From: Bathymodiolus brooksi | Taxonomy: Eukaryota; Mollusca; Bivalvia; Mytilida; Modiolidae | DNA length: 64,000 nt | Assembly: GCA_963680875.1 (NCBI GenBank) | Contig: OY804588.1 | Location: 93,552,233-93,616,232 of the forward strand | Direction of reading: 5' to 3' | Part shown: in pieces, positions 59,501-64,000 of the stretch | How positions within the stretch are numbered: the stretch's first letter is position 1 | Layout of the letters: every line of letters starts with the position of its first letter | Made by a program: the position numbers and the translations under genes | Notes under the pieces: generated by a model | The model's database searches: none | What the model was told of the DNA's origin: nothing | Seen by the model: only the letters and a program-made list of their open reading frames with translations

Positions 59501-62500
59501 AAAATGTGAAGGTTGGCAATATACATGTACATGATAAAAGAGAAGTAAAATGTGAAGGTTGACAATATACATGTACATGATAAAAGAGAAGTAAAATGTG
59601 AAGGTTGGCAATATACATGTACATGACAAAAGAGAAGTAAAATGTGAAGGTTGGCAATATACATGTACATGATAAAAGAGAAGTAAAATGTGAAGGTTGG
59701 CAATATACATGTACATGATAAAAGAGAAGTAAAATGTGAAGGTTGGCAATATACATGTACATGATAAAAGAGAAGTAAAATGTGAAGGTTGGCAATATAC
59801 ATGTACATGATAAAAGAGAAGTAAAATGTGAAGGTTGGCAATATACATGTACATGATAAAAGAGAAGTAAAATGTGAAGGTTGGCAATATACATGTACAT
59901 GATAAAAGAGAAGTAAAATGTGAAGGTTGACAATATACATGTACATGATAAAAGAGAAGTAAATGTGAAGGTTGGCAATATACATGTACATGATAAAAGA
60001 GAAGTAAAATGTGAAGGTTGGCAATATACATGTACATGATAAAAGAGAAGTAAAATGTGAAGGTTGGCAATATACATGTACATGATAAAAGAGAAGTAAA
60101 ATGTGAAGGTTGGCAATATACATGTACATGATAAAAGAGAAGTAAAATGTGAAGGTTGTCAATATACATGTACATGATAAAAGAGAAGTAAAATGTGAAG
60201 GTTGACAATATACATGTACATGATAAAAGAGAAGTAAAATGTGAAGGTTGACAATATACATGTACATGATAAAAGAGAAGTAAAATGTGAAGGTTGACAA
60301 TATACATGTACATGATAAAAGAGAAGTAAAATGTGAAGGTTGGCAATATACATGTACATGATAAAAGAGAAGTAAAATGTGAAGGTTGGCAATATACATG
60401 TACATGATAAAAGAGAAGTAAAATGTGAAGGTTGGCAATATACATGTACATGATAAAAGAGAAGTAAAATGTGAAGGTTGGCAATATACATGTACATGAT
60501 AAAAGAGAAGTAAAATGTGAAGGTTGACAATATACATGTACATGACAAAAGAGAAGTAAAATGTGAAGGTTGGCAATATACATGTACATGATAAAAGAGA
60601 AGTAAAATGTGAAGGTTGACAATATACATGTACATGATAAAAGAGAAGTAAAATGTGAAGGTTGACAATATACATGTACATGATAAAAGAGAAGTAAAAT
60701 GTGAAGGTTGACAATATACATGTACATGATAAAAGAGAAGTAAAATGTGAAGGTTGGCAATATACATGTACATGATAAAAGAGAAGTAAAATGTGAAGGT
60801 TGGCAATATACATGTACATGATAAAAGAGAAGTAAAATGTGAAGGTTGGCAATATACATGTACATGATAAAAGAGAAGTAAAATGTGAAGGTTGGCAATA
60901 TACATGTACATGATAAAAGAGAAGTAAAATGTGAAGGTTGACAATATACATGTACATGACAAAAGAGAAGTAAAATGTGAAGGTTGGCAATATACATGTA
61001 CATGATAAAAGAGAAGTAAAATGTGAAGGTTGGCAATATACATGTACATGATAAAAGAGAAGTAAAATGTGAAGGTTGGCAATATACATGTACATGATAA
61101 AAGAGAAGTAAAATGTGAAGGTTGACAATATACATGTACATGACAAAAGAGAAGTAAAATGTGAAGGTTGGCAATATACATGTACATGATAAAAGAGAAG
61201 TAAAATGTGAAGGTTGGCAATATACATGTACATGATAAAAGAGAAGTAAAATGTGAAGGTTGGCAATATACATGTACATGATAAAAGAGAAGTAAAATGT
61301 GAAGGTTGACAATATACATGTACATGACAAAAGAGAAGTAAAATGTGAAGGTTGGCAATATACATGTACATGATAAAAGAGAAGTAAAATGTGAAGGTTG
61401 GCAATATACATGTACATGATAAAAGAGAAGTAAAATGTGAAGGTTGGCAATATACATGTACATGATAAAAGAGAAGTAAAATGTGAAGGTTGACAATATA
61501 CATGTACATGACAAAAGAGAAGTAAAATGTGAAGGTTGGCAATATACATGTACATGATAAAAGAGAAGTAAAATGTGAAGGTTGGCAATATACATGTACA
61601 TGATAAAAGAGAAGTAAAATGTGAAGGTTGACAATATACATGTACATGATAAAAGAGAAGTAAAATGATGTGAAGGTTGGCAATATACATGTACATGACA
61701 AAAGAGAAGTAAAATGTGAAGGTTGACAATATACATGTACATGATAAAAGAGAAGTAAAATGATGTGAAGGTTGGCAATATACATGTACATGATAAAAGA
61801 GAAGTAAAATGTGAAGGTTGACAATATACATGTACATGATAAAAGAGAAGTAAAATGTGAAGGTTGGCAATATACATGTACATGATAAAAGAGAAGTAAA
61901 ATGATGTGAAGGTTGGCAATATACATGTACATGATAAAAGAGAAGTAAAATGTGAAGGTTGACAATATACATGTACATGATAAAAGAGAAGTAAAATGTG
62001 AAGGTTGGCGATATACATGTACATGATAAAAGAGAAGTAAAATGTGAAGGTTGGCAATATACATGTACATGATAAAAGAGAAGTAAAATGTGAAGGTTGA
62101 CAATATACATGTACATGATAAAAGAGAAGTAAAATGATGTGAAGGTTGGCGATATACATGTACATGATAAAAGAGAAGTAAAATGTGAAGGTTGACAATA
62201 TACATGTACATGATAAAAGAGAAGTAAAATGTGAAGGTTGGCAATATACATGTACATGATAAAAGAGAAGTAAAATGTGAAGGTTGACAATATACATGTA
62301 CATGATAAAAGAGAAGTAAAATGTGAAGGTTGGCAATATACATGTACATGATAAAAGAGAAGTAAAATGTGAAGGTTGGCAATATACATGTACATGATAA
62401 AAGAGAAGTAAAATGTGAAGGTTGACAATATACATGTACATGATAAAAGAGAAGTAAAATGATGTGAAGGTTGGCAATATACATGTACATGATAAAAGAG

Positions 62501-62590
62501 AAGTAAAATGTGAAGGTTGACAATATACATGTACATGATAAAAGAGAAGTAAAATGTGAAGGTTGGCGATATACATGTACATGATAAAAG
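56525..62590. repeat. Giant 47-bp minisatellite, ~128 copies, open in all minus-strand frames
   Basis: Unit AAAATGTGAAGGTTGGCAAT followed by ATACATGTACATGATAAAAG and AGAAGTA. Variants: TTGGCA or TTGACA, ATGACA or ATGATA, rare GCGATAT, and 50-bp units with an extra ATG. Bases 60921-61560 show a four-unit block (about 188 bp) repeated several times. Although 47 is not a multiple of 3, the unit has no stop in any minus-strand frame, so frames of 2,035, 2,002, 1,198 and 807 codons appear. Each translation repeats every 47 residues, as expected of a shadow. Plus strand is closed. Confidence 0.97.
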
Positions 62591-62934
62591 TGTGCTACCT
62601 GTATTATATGCTGCACTATCTACTTGTCCACGTAATTAATTCTATTTATAAATATACTGTTTATCTGTTTGATGATTGTTGATGCTATGCAGCTAATTGG
62701 TGCATTAAGGTATGAAGCTGATTGGCAATAGTAGATATTTGTGTTTATGATAGCACGATGTATACATAAAACCTTTATTAGATTTAGGCTGATGAAGAAG
62801 GGCAATTGTTACTGTTATTTCCAGGTCCTTGTATGTAAAATAAGTTAATTGATGAGTCGAGTTAATTCAATTCGTAATGTACAAGTAAATATGTGTGTGC
62901 ACTATAGATAACGATAAAAAATACAAAGGTAGAT
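62591..62934. other. Unique spacer between the last two arrays
   Basis: AT-rich; a 61-codon minus frame is unconvincing. No NCS1 exon seen. Confidence 0.5.
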
Positions 62935-62990
62935 ATCAAATTTATTGCGCACGACGCGTTTCTGGAATAACCTTCATCAGGTACGTAATA
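62935..62990 (-). mobile_element. Penelope/hammerhead-like terminal fragment (copy 4), founder of the 21-bp array
   Basis: Minus strand: ACCTGATGAAGGTTATTCCA, GAAACGCGTCGTGCGCAATA and AATTTGATATC. CTGATGA and GAAAC are the two strictly conserved boxes of a type I hammerhead ribozyme, here separated by AGGTTATTCCA, which could form only a weak stem II. Penelope-like elements and small circular retrozymes carry such motifs in animals. The 5' half is tandemly amplified in the adjacent array. Confidence 0.5.
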
Positions 62991-63868
62991 ACCTTCATCA
63001 GGTACGTAATAATCTTCATCAGGTACGTAATAACATTCATCAGGTATGTAATAACCTTCATCAGGTACGTAATAACCTTCATCAGGTACGTAATAACCTT
63101 CATCAGGTATGTAATAACCTTCATCAGGTACGTAATAACCTTCATCAGGTACGTAATAACCTTCATCAGGTACGTAATAACCTTCATCAGGTACGTAATA
63201 ACCTTCATCAGGTACGTAATAACCTTCATCAGGTACGTAATAACCTTCATCAGGTACGTAATAACCTTCATCAGGTATGTAATAACCTTCATCAGGTACG
63301 TAATAACCTTCATCAGGTACGTAATAACCTTCATCAGGTACGTAATAACCTTCATCAGGTACGTAATAACCTTCATCAGGTACGTAATAACCTTCATCAG
63401 GTACGTAATAAACTTCATCAGGTACGTAATAACCTTCATCAGGTACGTAATAACCTTCATCAGGTATGTAATAACCTTCATCAGGTACGTAATAACCTTC
63501 ATCAGGTACGTAATAACCTTCATCAGGTACGTAATAACCTTCATCAGGTACGTAATAACCTTCATCAGGTATGTAATAACCTTCATCAGGTACGTAATAA
63601 CCTTCATCAGGTATGTAATAACCTTCATCAGGTATGTAATAACCTTCATCAGGTTCGTAATAACCTTCATCAGGTACGTAATAACCTTCATCAGGTACGT
63701 AATAACCTTCATCAGGTACGTAATAACCTTCATCAGGTACGTAATAACCTTCATCAGGTACGTAATAACCTTCATCAGGTACGTAATAACCTTCATCAGG
63801 TACGTAATAACCTTCATCAGGTATGGAATAACCTTCATCAGGTACGTAATAACCTTCATCAGGTATGC
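62972..63868. repeat. 21-bp minisatellite, ~42 copies, of a hammerhead-like half-motif
   Basis: Plus-strand unit AACCTTCATCAGGTACGTAAT (minus: ACCTGATGAAGGTTATTACGT), nearly invariant apart from ACGTAAT/ATGTAAT. Each unit carries the CTGATGA box but not the GAAAC box, which occurs only once, at the array's left edge. As 21 is divisible by 3, open frames of 305-352 codons appear on both strands, for example a YYVPDEG heptad; they are treated as shadows. Confidence 0.95.
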
Positions 63869-64000
63869 TCAAAATCGAAAGATAGGAAAGTCAAATAGTT
63901 CAAAAGTTCACCTGCATCAAATTTTAAATCCGCGAACGCTAGGCTTGATCTAAAGCGAAACCATTTCCCAAAATCATAATTTTCGTTATTTACAAATTGT
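63869..64000. other. Right edge of window
   Basis: Unique sequence after the last array; nothing recognised. Confidence 0.4.

Noticed and set aside
56509..62616. Open frames of 2,035, 2,002, 1,198 and 807 codons on the minus strand
   Set aside because: All are different phases of one 47-bp repeat giving the same residues in rotated order; no unique domain, signal peptide or exon structure.
62862..63953. Heptad-repeat protein (YYVPDEG) and its antisense frames
   Set aside because: Four overlapping frames on both strands come from the 21-bp unit; composition looks protein-like only because the unit lacks stops.
48063..64000. N-terminal NCS1 exon ending in Lys-Thr-Tyr plus one base
   Set aside because: No matching coding stretch with a GT donor in the right phase was found on the minus strand; it is probably beyond base 64000.

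Overview
Eukaryotic nuclear DNA, AT-rich and dominated by repeats, most likely from a bivalve mollusc. The host is inferred from several dispersed tRNA-derived SINEs sharing the 3' tail that ends near TGGCGTTAAACACC, a 'Meta/MD-SINE'-like signature I associate with molluscs, plus another dispersed repeat that I recall from bivalve genomes. No bacterial gene, operon, rRNA or CRISPR array is present.

The only host gene I can support is a neuronal calcium sensor 1 (NCS-1/frequenin) gene on the minus strand, incomplete at both ends. Five exons lie, in transcript order, at 47596-47620, 25267-25315, 5492-5581, 3729-3807 and 940-1028. All have AG/GT splice borders and compatible phases. They encode the stretch from just before the degenerate EF-hand 1 to the end of EF-hand 3. 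The N-terminal exon(s) with the myristoylation signal should lie beyond base 64000, and EF-hand 4 with the C-terminus beyond base 1.

Layout: 1-5.6 kb holds three closely spaced exons with SINE fragments. 5.6-6.9 kb holds two decayed copies of one exon/acceptor, one split by a 1.1-kb Mutator-like element that carries a RecQ-type helicase fragment. 7-25 kb (intron) holds SINEs, small DNA transposons (TA, TTAA and other flanks) and eight minisatellite arrays. 25.3 kb is an exon. 26-43 kb (intron) holds an 8.75-kb 48-bp array and a 6.6-kb 26/30-bp array. 43.4-45.5 kb is a 5'-truncated non-LTR retrotransposon inserted in a 19-bp minisatellite. 47.6 kb is a 25-nt microexon next to a 34-bp array. 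48-64 kb, upstream of the microexon, holds 50-, 47- and 21-bp arrays and MITEs.

Tandem arrays make up more than half of the window. Almost all long open frames are by-products of arrays whose unit lacks stops; they are annotated as repeats, not genes. Several arrays can be traced to the internal sequence of a transposable element, which is the main theme of the findings.
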